64,000 bases of DNA. Origin: DASYTH01 sp045806965 (GTDB taxonomy: Bacteria; Actinomycetota; Actinomycetes; Mycobacteriales; Pseudonocardiaceae). Positions within the stretch are counted from its first letter, which is position 1, and every line of letters starts with the position of its first letter. Positions 8,711-16,991 of the stretch are shown piece by piece. The notes under the pieces are model-generated. The model did no database searches. It saw only the letters and a program-made list of their open reading frames with translations, and was not told the origin of the DNA. The stretch is taken from NCBI GenBank assembly GCA_045806965.1, contig JBJMIG010000003.1, forward strand, positions 119,118 through 183,117, given 5' to 3'. The translations under genes and the position numbers were made by a program.

Positions 8711-11700
8711 GTGCGACTTCACGCGAACGACGAGTCCTCCCCGTGCCGATCTGGTGCGACGCTCCACTCGCATCCTGGCCGGCGCGCCGCCGGCGGCACC
8801 AGGCGCGTCTGGCACCGGCGCCTCGCCGCCGCCTGCGTGTCCGTGTTGCTTGCGGCGGGACTCGCCGGCACCGGGGCGAGCCCCGCCCCGGCGGCCACGC
8901 ACACGATCACTTGGGACAAGTACTCGTTGATGATCGACGGGACCAGGACGTTCGTCTGGTCCGGCGAGTTCCATGCGTTTCGGCTGCCGAGCCCGGACCT
9001 GTGGCGCGACGTGCTACAGAAGCTGAAGGCCAACGGCTACAACGCGGTGTCGATGTACTTCGACTGGGGCTATCACTCCCCCGCGCCCGGCGTCTACGAC
9101 TTCACCGGGGTCCGCGACATGGACCGGGCGCTCACCATCGCGCAAGAAGTGGGTCTATATGTCATTGCCCGGCCCGGGCCGTACATCAACGCCGAGACCG
9201 ACGGTGGCGGCTTTCCCGCCTGGCTAGCGACCCAAGCCGGGCGGGCTCGCTCCGACGCCCCGGACTACCTGGCCGCGACCGACGAGTGGCAGTCCCACAT
9301 CGATCCGATCATCGCGCGCCATCAGCTCACCGGCGGCACCGGCACGGTGATTCTCTACGAGATCGAGAACGAGCTCGCGGCCACCGGCACCGCGCAACTG
9401 AACTATCTGCGACACCTGCACGACAAGGCGCGGGCGGACGGCATCACCGTGCCGATCTTCCACAACGACAAGGGGCGCAACGGATTCTGGGTACCGCCGG
9501 GAGCCGGGGTACCGGGCACCGTGCCCGGTCCGGTCGACCTGTACGCCTTCGACGGCTACCCGGGCGGCACCTGCCGCTCCGACAACACCCCCGGCAACCC
9601 CAACACGGCTCCGGACTGGGGGATTCAGGGCCCCGGCGGCGCGACCGGCGGCGCGTCGGCCTCGCCGGACACGCCCGGCTTCGCCGCCGAGTTCGGCGGC
9701 GGCTGGTTCGACTTCTGGGGTAGCCCCGGCTCCTACCCGTGCATGGCCGGACGGGAGGGCCCCGGCTACGAACGGGTCTTCTACGGCACCAACATCGCCA
9801 ACCGGCTCACGATTCAGAACTTCTACATGACCTTCGGCGGTACCTCGTGGGGCTGGCTGCCGGCACCCGTGGTGTACACCTCCTACGACTACGGCGCAGC
9901 TCTCGACGAGGCCCGACAGCCGCGGCCGAAGCTCGCCGCCATGAAGGAGCTGGGCCTGTTCCTGCAAAGCGTTCCGGCGATCACCAAGGTGGACAAGGCT
10001 TCCCCGGTCACCACGTCTTCCGCCGCGGTCAAGGTCTACCACGACGTCAACCCGGACACGCAGACGCATTTCTATTTCGCCACACACAACCCGTCGAGCG
10101 CGACCACCACCGACACGTTCACCTTCCCGATCAGCACACCCGACGGCTCATTCACCGTCCCATCGGGACTCTCCGGCCAGGACGGCAAGACCCTCGTCGC
10201 CAATCTCAACTTCGGCGGTCAGCACCTGGTCTACTCCTCGTCGGAGATCGAAACGCTGCTGCGTCAAGGTTCCGCCGACACCGCCCTGCTCTACGGACGC
10301 AACGACGAGCCCGGTGAGACCGTGCTGCGCTACTCCAGTCCGCCAACGGTGTCCGTGCTGACCGGAAACGTCACGAGCTCGTTCGCCAACGGCATCCTGA
10401 GACTGAACTACGTCCACAGCGGACTGACGCAGATTCGGATCGCCGGCGGCGGCCGCGACCAGCTCACCCTGCTGCTGGCGAACCAGACGACTGCCGACAC
10501 CATGTGGCGGCAGGACACCGCTGCGGGCCCGGTGCTCGAGCGCGGGCCGCAACTCGTGCGCACGGCGGCGGTGAACGGCTCGGTGCTCGCCTTGACCGGG
10601 GACACGGCGACCGCCGCCAGCCTGGAGATCTGGGCGCCGGCACAGGTCAGCGCGGTCACGTGGAACGGCGCCGCGGTGACCCTGCGCCGAACCTCCGCCG
10701 GCAGCCTGGCTGCGGTCAGCCAACTCCCCGGTCCCACGGCGCCCAGCCTGCCCGACTTGTCCGCCGCGACTTGGCGCCACTCCCCGGAGTCGCCAGAGGC
10801 CGCCGCGTCCTTCAACGACGCCAACTGGACGCCGGCCACCAAGACCGCAACGCACAGCACCACTCCGCCACCGGCCGGCCAGCCCGTGCTGACCGCCGAC
10901 GACTACGGCTTCCACCACGGCGACATCTGGTACCGCGGCCGCTATACCACCGCGGCCACAACGGTTTCGCTGCGCTACGGGGGCGGCGGCGCCGGCCTGC
11001 TCCAGGCCTGGCTGGACGGGGTCTACCTGGGTCAGAACGTGCTCCCCACCGGCGTCAGCGCCCCGGCCACCACCGGCACGGCCACCTTCACCGTGCCGGA
11101 CTCGTTGCGCACCAACGCCGCGCACGTGCTGTCCGTCATGGTGCGCAACGACTCGCACAACGAGGACGGCGGGGTCAACGACGCGCACAAGGAAGGCCGC
11201 GGACTCATCTCCGCCACACTCAGCCCGGCCACGACGATCTCCTGGCGAATCCAGGGCGGGTCCGCGACGGAGGCCGTGCGCGGCCCGCTGAACAACGGCG
11301 GCCTGTTCGGCGAACGCACCGGCTGGCACCTGCCCGGGTTCGCCGACAGCACCTGGACAACCCGGCCGGTGCCGGACACCACCGCCGCCGCCGGCACCGC
11401 CTGGTACCGCACCCAGTTCGACCTCGCCCTGCCGGCCAGCCAGGACAGCTCGCTCGGGCTCACCATCGGCGCCGCGGGCGTCCGTGGCGGAAACTACCGG
11501 GTGCTGATCTTCGTCAACGGCTGGAACATGGGGCAGTACATCGCCAACGTCGGCCCGCAGCACACCTTCGTGATCCCGACCGGAATCCTGAACCCGCGCG
11601 GACACAACACGATCGCCCTTGCCGTCACCAGCGACGGCGGAGCGGCCAACGCCCTGGAGCGGGTGGCGCTGACCAACCTCGGCACGGTCCGCGGCGGCGT

Positions 11701-11716
11701 GCCGGTATCGCCGTGA
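8711..11716 (+). CDS. Secreted GH35-family beta-galactosidase
   Basis: A 1,001-aa protein starting at a GTG with GAGG eight bases upstream. An Arg-rich segment followed by LAAACVSVLLAAGLAGTG and AxA (PAPAATH) is a signal peptide, so the enzyme is exported. The TIM-barrel features of GH35 follow: SGEFHAFRLPSPDLWRDVL, GYNAVSMYFDWGYHSPAPG, IARPGPYINAE, LYEIENELA (acid/base Glu) and AAEFGGGWFDFWG (nucleophile Glu). The C-terminal half holds beta-sandwich jelly-roll domains. The likely role is extracellular hydrolysis of beta-galactosides in plant polysaccharide. It ends 11 bp before the convergent multicopper oxidase gene. Confidence 0.9.
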   Translation: MRLHANDESSPCRSGATLHSHPGRRAAGGTRRVWHRRLAAACVSVLLAAGLAGTGASPAPAATHTITWDKYSLMIDGTRTFVWSGEFHAFRLPSPDLWRDVLQKLKANGYNAVSMYFDWGYHSPAPGVYDFTGVRDMDRALTIAQEVGLYVIARPGPYINAETDGGGFPAWLATQAGRARSDAPDYLAATDEWQSHIDPIIARHQLTGGTGTVILYEIENELAATGTAQLNYLRHLHDKARADGITVPIFHNDKGRNGFWVPPGAGVPGTVPGPVDLYAFDGYPGGTCRSDNTPGNPNTAPDWGIQGPGGATGGASASPDTPGFAAEFGGGWFDFWGSPGSYPCMAGREGPGYERVFYGTNIANRLTIQNFYMTFGGTSWGWLPAPVVYTSYDYGAALDEARQPRPKLAAMKELGLFLQSVPAITKVDKASPVTTSSAAVKVYHDVNPDTQTHFYFATHNPSSATTTDTFTFPISTPDGSFTVPSGLSGQDGKTLVANLNFGGQHLVYSSSEIETLLRQGSADTALLYGRNDEPGETVLRYSSPPTVSVLTGNVTSSFANGILRLNYVHSGLTQIRIAGGGRDQLTLLLANQTTADTMWRQDTAAGPVLERGPQLVRTAAVNGSVLALTGDTATAASLEIWAPAQVSAVTWNGAAVTLRRTSAGSLAAVSQLPGPTAPSLPDLSAATWRHSPESPEAAASFNDANWTPATKTATHSTTPPPAGQPVLTADDYGFHHGDIWYRGRYTTAATTVSLRYGGGGAGLLQAWLDGVYLGQNVLPTGVSAPATTGTATFTVPDSLRTNAAHVLSVMVRNDSHNEDGGVNDAHKEGRGLISATLSPATTISWRIQGGSATEAVRGPLNNGGLFGERTGWHLPGFADSTWTTRPVPDTTAAAGTAWYRTQFDLALPASQDSSLGLTIGAAGVRGGNYRVLIFVNGWNMGQYIANVGPQHTFVIPTGILNPRGHNTIALAVTSDGGAANALERVALTNLGTVRGGVPVSP

Positions 11717-11727
11717 GGTCCGTGAGG

Positions 11728-13668
11728 TCAGTGGCCGTGGCTCGGGTTTCCCGGGTGCGAGCCGTCGAGTGGCGTGGTGACGCCGTCGTAGCGGAGCCGG
11801 AGCATCATCCCCTGATGTGCATGGGGCAGGTTGTGGCAGTGGTTCATCCAGATCCCGGGATTCACGGCCTGGAACGCCACCTCCCACACCTCGCCGGGAC
11901 GGACGTCGAAAGTGTCCATCCACAGTGGACTCCCGGACGACCGGATCCCGGCCCTGGAAAGGACCAGCACGGAATGGCCGTGTAGGTGCCAGGGATGGGT
12001 CGCCAGGCTTCGGTTGACCACGGTGAACCGAATGATCTCGCCATGGGCGACGAGTTGGTCGGGGATCGACGGGTGACCTCGGCCGTTGACGGTGTGCGCA
12101 TACGCCGGGCGGCCGTCCACCACCGCCAACCCGCGGTCCAGCACCAGGGTGAAGTGCCGGTCGGCACGGTCGGCGTCGAACGCCACGCTGGCCGGACTTC
12201 CGTAGTGCAGCAGGTCAAGTTCGGGCCAGTTGGACGTGTCCTCGGCGGGCGGGTCGGCGCCGGTGTGCGGACTCAGCCACAGCCCACCGTCGCGATCGTT
12301 GTCGAGCACGAGCGCCACGGACCGGTCCGGCATGACGAACGTCAGGTCGTACCGCCCGCCCGCCGGAAGGCGCAGTCCCACGCCGCTGACCGCGTCGGGC
12401 TGGTTGAGATCCCGGCCGTCGACGGCCGCCACTCGGAACGGTGTGCCGGCCAGCGTGAACCGGTGCGGATCCGAATCGGTGTTGACCAGCCGCAGCCGCA
12501 CCCGCGTACCGGCCGGTGCGGTGTGTTCCGTGCGGCCGTCGCTTCCGGCGACCACCACCGTGTCGTCGAAGGTGTGCACGGGCAGCGTCAGATCCAGCTG
12601 TTCCTCGGCGGCGCGCGGTTTCACGACGAGGGTTCCGTACAGCCCCTTGCGAACGCCGACATGAGAGGCGTGATGGGTGTGATACCAGTAGGTCCCCGCC
12701 TGATCGGCGCGGAACCGGTAGACGAAGTCGGCATTGGGTGCCACCGCGTCCTGGGTGACGCCCGGCGCGCCGTCCTCGCCGCACGGTACGTCGTAGCCGT
12801 GCCAGTGCAGGGTCACGCCGTCCTCGACATCGGCGTTGCGCAGCCGCACCTCGATCAGATCACCAAGGGTCGCGGTGATCGCCGGACCCGGTAGTTCGCC
12901 GTTGTAGGTCAACGCGTCGATGTCGCGTCCGGACGGGAGCCGCACGGTGGTCCTGCGCGCGGTGAGCACGTGCTGCCGCCGGGTACCGCCCGGCGCCGGT
13001 GCGTCGGGCCCCCGCAGTCCGGTCACCGGCACGGCCGCTCGAGACGACCATCCCGGGCCGCCTCCGGTGGTTACCGGTTCCGCGGGCAGGAATGCCAGGC
13101 CCACACCGGTACCGGCGGTGCTCACCACGATCGCGCCACCGGTCAAGCCGATGAAACGACGACGCGACATCCCGCCGCGCTCGGGCGGGTTCTTGACCGG
13201 TGTCGCGAGCACTCGCGCGGTCAGCAGCGCACCGACGCACACGAGCGAGATCGCGATCAGCGCCGTGCCCCAGGTGAGGGGGTACCCGACCAGGAAGGTC
13301 ACGCCGAGGCCGGCCAGCGCCGCGTAGGCCGCGGTGAGTACGGACACGGTGCCGCGGACCGGCCAGGTCTCGCCCGGCACCCGCCTGGCCGCGAACAGGT
13401 CCCGGCCGGTGATCAGCACGGCGACCAGTCCGGCGGCCCCGAGCATCGGCAGCCCAAGCAGCACCTTCTCCTGCGCGAACCACCAGCCCCGACCGGTCAG
13501 CACCACCACCGTGGCCACCCGGGTGAGCGTCACCAGCACGGCCACCGCGAGGAGCACCCGCGCCGGCCGGGCACGCCGCAACGCCAGGGTGACGCCGGCC
13601 GCGAACCATCCGGCAACGCTCAGCAGCGCAACGACATCGTCCGCGACGATCCATTGACCCGTTGTCAC
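11728..13668 (-). CDS. Multicopper oxidase fused to an N-terminal membrane domain
   Basis: A 646-aa protein. The first about 165 residues contain around five hydrophobic segments. A Tat-like signature follows (MSRRRFIGLTGGAIVVSTAG), then a cupredoxin-type multicopper oxidase. Copper ligands are visible as HWHGYD, YWYHTHHASHVG, HPWHLHGHSVLVL and WMNHCHNLPHAHQGM, covering type 1, 2 and 3 sites. The enzyme should oxidise phenols or metal ions with O2 on the outer face of the membrane. The GTG start at 13668 overlaps the stop of the DUF6220 gene, so the two are co-translated. The internal Tat motif could alternatively be a hinge anchoring the oxidase outside. Confidence 0.87.
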   Translation of the reverse strand: MTTGQWIVADDVVALLSVAGWFAAGVTLALRRARPARVLLAVAVLVTLTRVATVVVLTGRGWWFAQEKVLLGLPMLGAAGLVAVLITGRDLFAARRVPGETWPVRGTVSVLTAAYAALAGLGVTFLVGYPLTWGTALIAISLVCVGALLTARVLATPVKNPPERGGMSRRRFIGLTGGAIVVSTAGTGVGLAFLPAEPVTTGGGPGWSSRAAVPVTGLRGPDAPAPGGTRRQHVLTARRTTVRLPSGRDIDALTYNGELPGPAITATLGDLIEVRLRNADVEDGVTLHWHGYDVPCGEDGAPGVTQDAVAPNADFVYRFRADQAGTYWYHTHHASHVGVRKGLYGTLVVKPRAAEEQLDLTLPVHTFDDTVVVAGSDGRTEHTAPAGTRVRLRLVNTDSDPHRFTLAGTPFRVAAVDGRDLNQPDAVSGVGLRLPAGGRYDLTFVMPDRSVALVLDNDRDGGLWLSPHTGADPPAEDTSNWPELDLLHYGSPASVAFDADRADRHFTLVLDRGLAVVDGRPAYAHTVNGRGHPSIPDQLVAHGEIIRFTVVNRSLATHPWHLHGHSVLVLSRAGIRSSGSPLWMDTFDVRPGEVWEVAFQAVNPGIWMNHCHNLPHAHQGMMLRLRYDGVTTPLDGSHPGNPSHGH

Positions 13669-14096
13669 GACACCGGTTGAACGGGTGCCACTGACCTCGA
13701 CAGCTCGCGGGCCTGCCGGATGATCATCCCGATCACCGCGATGATGGCCAGACCGTTGACCGCGTGCAGACCGAAGACGATCTGGCCGGCGACCGTGCTG
13801 CTGCCGCCGTCGCTACCGTCGCCGAACGACTCGGCGATAGCCCGGATCACGCTCTGCAGCGCCGTCAGCCCGGCGACCAGGCCGGTCATCCCGATGAGTC
13901 GCCCTGGCATCCGGGTTACCGCCGCGAAGACGGTCAGCAGGATCGTGAAGAGGATGATGCCGAACCCCATGGCACGGTGCGGCTGGAAGGACTCGTCGAT
14001 GGGTGCCGTGTCGAACGCACCGCTCGCGGCCAAGAAGAACTGGGCCACGACGGCCACCATCAGCAACGTCGCCAGGCCGGTAAAGGCTTTACGCAT
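13665..14096 (-). CDS. DUF6220-type four-helix membrane protein
   Basis: A 143-aa integral membrane protein with four hydrophobic helices (GLATLLMVAVVAQFFLAASG; GFGIILFTILLTVFAAV; LIGMTGLVAGLTALQSV; VNGLAIIAVIGMIIRQA). A conserved-looking His in QPHRAMGFG and another in FGLHAVNGL are placed as in haem- or quinone-binding bundles; that point is inference. It precedes and overlaps the multicopper oxidase gene, suggesting an electron-transfer or assembly partner. Transcription probably starts from the intergenic region shared with the histidine kinase operon. Confidence 0.6.
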   Translation of the reverse strand: MRKAFTGLATLLMVAVVAQFFLAASGAFDTAPIDESFQPHRAMGFGIILFTILLTVFAAVTRMPGRLIGMTGLVAGLTALQSVIRAIAESFGDGSDGGSSTVAGQIVFGLHAVNGLAIIAVIGMIIRQARELSRSVAPVQPVS

Positions 14097-14153
14097 GGCG
14101 TTGATCTTCGTGGCGCCGGCCGGCCTGAGCGTCGGGCAGCGGATGGCAAGCGG

Positions 14154-14203
14154 CTACGCAGTTCAACGTAGACAGTCCAGCCGGACTACGTCCATCGGCG
14201 TAG
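14154..14203. promoter_or_regulatory. Tandem inverted repeats CTACG-N8-CGTAG (candidate response-regulator sites)
   Basis: Two copies of CTACG-N8-CGTAG occur at 14154-14171 and 14186-14203. Their starts are 32 bp apart, about three helical turns. They lie between the DUF6220/oxidase operon (minus) and the DesK-type kinase/response regulator operon (plus). Two identically built sites in phase on the helix fit binding of a dimeric NarL/LuxR-type regulator, presumably the one encoded at 15511. The spacer sequences differ, so only the arms are conserved. Confidence 0.6.
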
Positions 14204-14260
14204 CCGCCTCGCGCGTCTGAGTGGAGCGTCGCCCAGGCGTGGGAACCGTACGATCGCGAC

Positions 14261-15514
14261 ATGGGACACCGCGCGGCGTCGTTGCGCCTGCCCGCACCGG
14301 CACAGGATGTGTTGCTCGCGCTCGTCATCACCGCGATGCAGGTGCAGGGCACCGTGGCCCGCGTCGCCGCCGAGGGGGCAACGCGGCCGCTCGCGGACTT
14401 GGGACAGCTGGGCTACGCCCTCCTGATCGTTAGCGGCGTGGCCGTTGCCTTCCGCCACCGCTGGCCGGTGCCGGTGTTCGGCACCACCGCGCTCGCCAGC
14501 TTGGTGTACTACGGTCTCGACTTTCCGGACGGGCCCACCTGGCTGGCGCTCTTCGTCGCCCTGTACACCCTTGCCGCATACGGTGACGGGCGCCGTTCGC
14601 TGGTGACCGCGGGAATCGGCACCACGGTGCTCACCGCCGGCTGGCTGCTCGATTCGACCGACCTGGAGCCGCGCGCGGCGATCGGCTGGGTGTTCTTCCG
14701 GATCGGGGCGTCGGTCATGAGCGTGGCCCTCGGCGAGTCGGTTCGGTCCCGGCGGGTCATCGCGGCCGAAGCCCAAGAACGTGCCGAGCTGGCCGAACGC
14801 ACCCGTGAGGAGGAAGCGCGAGCGCGGGTCAACGCCGAACGGCTGCGGATCGCCCGCGAGGTGCACGACACCGTCGCGCACGCCATCGCGATCATCAACG
14901 TCCAGTCCGGTGTCACCGCGCATGTGCTCGACAAGAGGCCGGAACAGGCACGCGAGGCACTGCGAGCCATCGAGGAGACCAGTTCTCGGGCGCTGCGCGA
15001 GATGCGCGCCATCCTCGGGGTGCTCCGTGACGACCACGACGGGTCCGACAACGGGCACGTGCCGCACCCCGGCCTCGGGCAGATCGACGAGCTCACCACC
15101 AAGGCGCGGGACGCCGGGCTCGACATCAAGATCGAGGAGAACTTGCCGTCGGCACCGCTGCCGATCGCGGTGGACGGTGCCGCCTACCGAATCCTGCAGG
15201 AATCGATCACCAACGTGATCCGCCACGCCGGCCCGACCCGCGTGACGGTTGCGCTGCTCTCCGGGATCGACATCGTGGAGATCCGCGTGACCGACGAGGG
15301 CGGACGCGCCGCGTCGGGTCCGGCGGGCGGCAGCGACACCGGCGGCGGCACCGGCGGCGGCACCGGCGGCTCGGCCAACCCGGGCAGCGGGATCCTCGGC
15401 ATGCGCGAGCGCTGCCAACTGCTCGGCGGAGAGTTGGCCGCCGGGCCGCTTCCGGGCGGCGGGTTCGAAGTCACGGCGCGGCTGCCGCTCGCGCCGACCG
15501 AGTCGCGCCTGTGA
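14261..15514 (+). CDS. DesK/NarL-type sensor histidine kinase
   Basis: A 417-aa protein with about five membrane helices in residues 15-150 and a short coiled linker. The HisKA_3 dimerisation box follows (REVHDTVAHAIAIINVQSG, phospho-acceptor His), and then an HATPase domain ending in a glycine-rich lid (GSGILGMRERCQLLGGEL). A low-complexity GGGTGGGTGG stretch interrupts the ATPase domain between DEGG and the G2 box, which may be a strain-specific insertion. It is translationally coupled to the response regulator (GTGA overlap). The signal is unknown; the neighbouring oxidase operon and the shared repeats suggest an envelope-redox or membrane-stress input. Confidence 0.88.
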   Translation: MGHRAASLRLPAPAQDVLLALVITAMQVQGTVARVAAEGATRPLADLGQLGYALLIVSGVAVAFRHRWPVPVFGTTALASLVYYGLDFPDGPTWLALFVALYTLAAYGDGRRSLVTAGIGTTVLTAGWLLDSTDLEPRAAIGWVFFRIGASVMSVALGESVRSRRVIAAEAQERAELAERTREEEARARVNAERLRIAREVHDTVAHAIAIINVQSGVTAHVLDKRPEQAREALRAIEETSSRALREMRAILGVLRDDHDGSDNGHVPHPGLGQIDELTTKARDAGLDIKIEENLPSAPLPIAVDGAAYRILQESITNVIRHAGPTRVTVALLSGIDIVEIRVTDEGGRAASGPAGGSDTGGGTGGGTGGSANPGSGILGMRERCQLLGGELAAGPLPGGGFEVTARLPLAPTESRL

Positions 15515-16188
15515 ACGACCCGATCAAGGTGCTGCTCGCCGACGACGAGGGCCTCGTGCGGTCCGGTTTCCGAGTCCTGCTCGACATCGAAGACGACATC
15601 ACGGTGGTGGGGGAGGCCACAAACGGCGCCGAAGCTGTCGAGCAGGCCCGCGCCGTCCGCCCCGACGTCGTCCTCATGGACATCCGCATGCCCAAGCTGG
15701 ACGGGATTCAAGCCACCACCCGGATCGCCGCGATGAAGGGCCTGGAGCGGGTCCGAGTCCTCATCCTCACCACCTACGACACCGACGCGAACGTCTTCGA
15801 GGCACTGCGAGCCGGCGCCAGCGGCTTTCTGCTCAAGGACGCCGGCCCGGCCGAGCTACTGCACGCCATCCGAGTGGTCGCCGCCGGAGACGCGTTGCTC
15901 GCGCCGCGGATCACCAGGCGCCTCATCGGCCAGTTCGCCGCGCAACGAACGGTTGCCAAGGCGGCCCGGGACCGGCTCGCCGTGCTGACCGAACGCGAGC
16001 GCCAGGTGCTGACCCTGGTGGGACAGGGCCTGGGCAACAACGAGATCGGCGCCAAGCTGTTTCTCAGCCCGGCCACCGCACGCACGCACGTCAGCCACGC
16101 GATGCTGAAACTCGGTGCGCGCGACCGTGCGCAACTGGTCGTCATCGCGTACCAAACAGGCCTGGTCAGCCCGCACGGGCCCGGCTAA
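15511..16188 (+). CDS. NarL/LuxR-family response regulator
   Basis: A 225-aa protein with a receiver domain (LLADDEGLVRSGF; phospho-acceptor Asp in DVVLMDIRMPKLDG; LTTYDTD; FLLKDAGP) and a C-terminal LuxR helix-turn-helix (LTEREREVL-like LTERERQVLTLVGQGLGNNE, LSPATARTHVSHAMLKL). The GTG start overlaps the kinase stop codon. It is the evident cognate partner of the upstream kinase. The tandem CTACG-N8-CGTAG repeats 5' of the operon are its best candidate binding sites. Confidence 0.9.
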   Translation: MNDPIKVLLADDEGLVRSGFRVLLDIEDDITVVGEATNGAEAVEQARAVRPDVVLMDIRMPKLDGIQATTRIAAMKGLERVRVLILTTYDTDANVFEALRAGASGFLLKDAGPAELLHAIRVVAAGDALLAPRITRRLIGQFAAQRTVAKAARDRLAVLTERERQVLTLVGQGLGNNEIGAKLFLSPATARTHVSHAMLKLGARDRAQLVVIAYQTGLVSPHGPG

Positions 16189-16270
16189 CCGATGAGCACT
16201 GCCGGTGAGCACCGTCGGTGGGCGGGCATATGGTGCTGGGGACATGATCGGCACCTCCGAGGAGACCCGA

Positions 16271-16837
16271 ATGACCACGCTCGCCAACCGGCCGAACACC
16301 GCCCTGCTCGTCATCGACGTGCAGAACGGCGTCGTGGGCCACGCCCACGACCGGGACACCGTGATCGGCAACATCGTCGCTCTGGTCGACAAGGCGCGCG
16401 CCGCCGAGGTCGACGTCATCTGGGTCCAGCACAACAGCGACGAGCTGCCTCGGGACAGCGACAGCTGGCAGTACGTGCGCGAGCTCCAGTGGCGCGATCC
16501 CGAGCCGGTGGTGCAGAAGGCGTACGGCGACTCCTTCGAGGACACCGAGCTGGAGTCGGTACTCGCCGCGCGCGGCATCGGCCGGCTCATCGTGGCCGGT
16601 GCGCAGAGCGACGCGTGCATCCGCTCGACGCTGCACGGCGCGATCGTCCGCGGCTATGACGCCACCCTGGTCAGCGACGCGCACACCACCGAGGATCTCT
16701 CGTCCTACGGCGCACCCACGCCCGACAAGGTCATTGCCCACACCAACCTGTACTGGCAGTACCACACCGCACCCGGCCGCACCGGGGGCACGGTCGACAC
16801 CGCCAAGGTCGACTTCGCGGCGAGCTCCCCCGCCTGA
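16271..16837 (+). CDS. Isochorismatase-like cysteine hydrolase
   Basis: A 188-aa protein of the isochorismatase superfamily. The catalytic triad is visible: Asp in ALLVIDVQNG, Lys in VVQKAYGDSF, and Cys in VAGAQSDACIRSTLHGA. Members hydrolyse small amides such as nicotinamide or isochorismate-type ethers, and the substrate here cannot be told. The ATG at 16271 is chosen because GAGGAG lies seven bases upstream; a longer in-frame ORF from 16205 lacks such a site. It is probably its own unit downstream of the two-component genes. Confidence 0.82.
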   Translation: MTTLANRPNTALLVIDVQNGVVGHAHDRDTVIGNIVALVDKARAAEVDVIWVQHNSDELPRDSDSWQYVRELQWRDPEPVVQKAYGDSFEDTELESVLAARGIGRLIVAGAQSDACIRSTLHGAIVRGYDATLVSDAHTTEDLSSYGAPTPDKVIAHTNLYWQYHTAPGRTGGTVDTAKVDFAASSPA

Positions 16838-16845
16838 GCCAGTAC

Positions 16846-16872
16846 TCACGACCGGCCGCCGTCCGGCCGTGA
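16846..16872 (+). terminator. Hairpin after the cysteine hydrolase gene
   Basis: TCACGACCGG (16846-16855) pairs with CCGGCCGTGA (16863-16872) with one mismatch and a seven-base loop, nine bases after the stop codon. There is no U tract, as is common in actinomycete terminators. Confidence 0.4.
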
Positions 16873-16991
16873 ACGATCGCGTCCAGTGTGTGCAGGATTC
16901 CGGCGCGGGCTGGGCCGGGCGTGGGCGGCCGGAGCAGGCTGTTGGCGTGGGCGTCCACCGGGGCGGCCAACTCCTGCTTGGAGGTCGCCGG

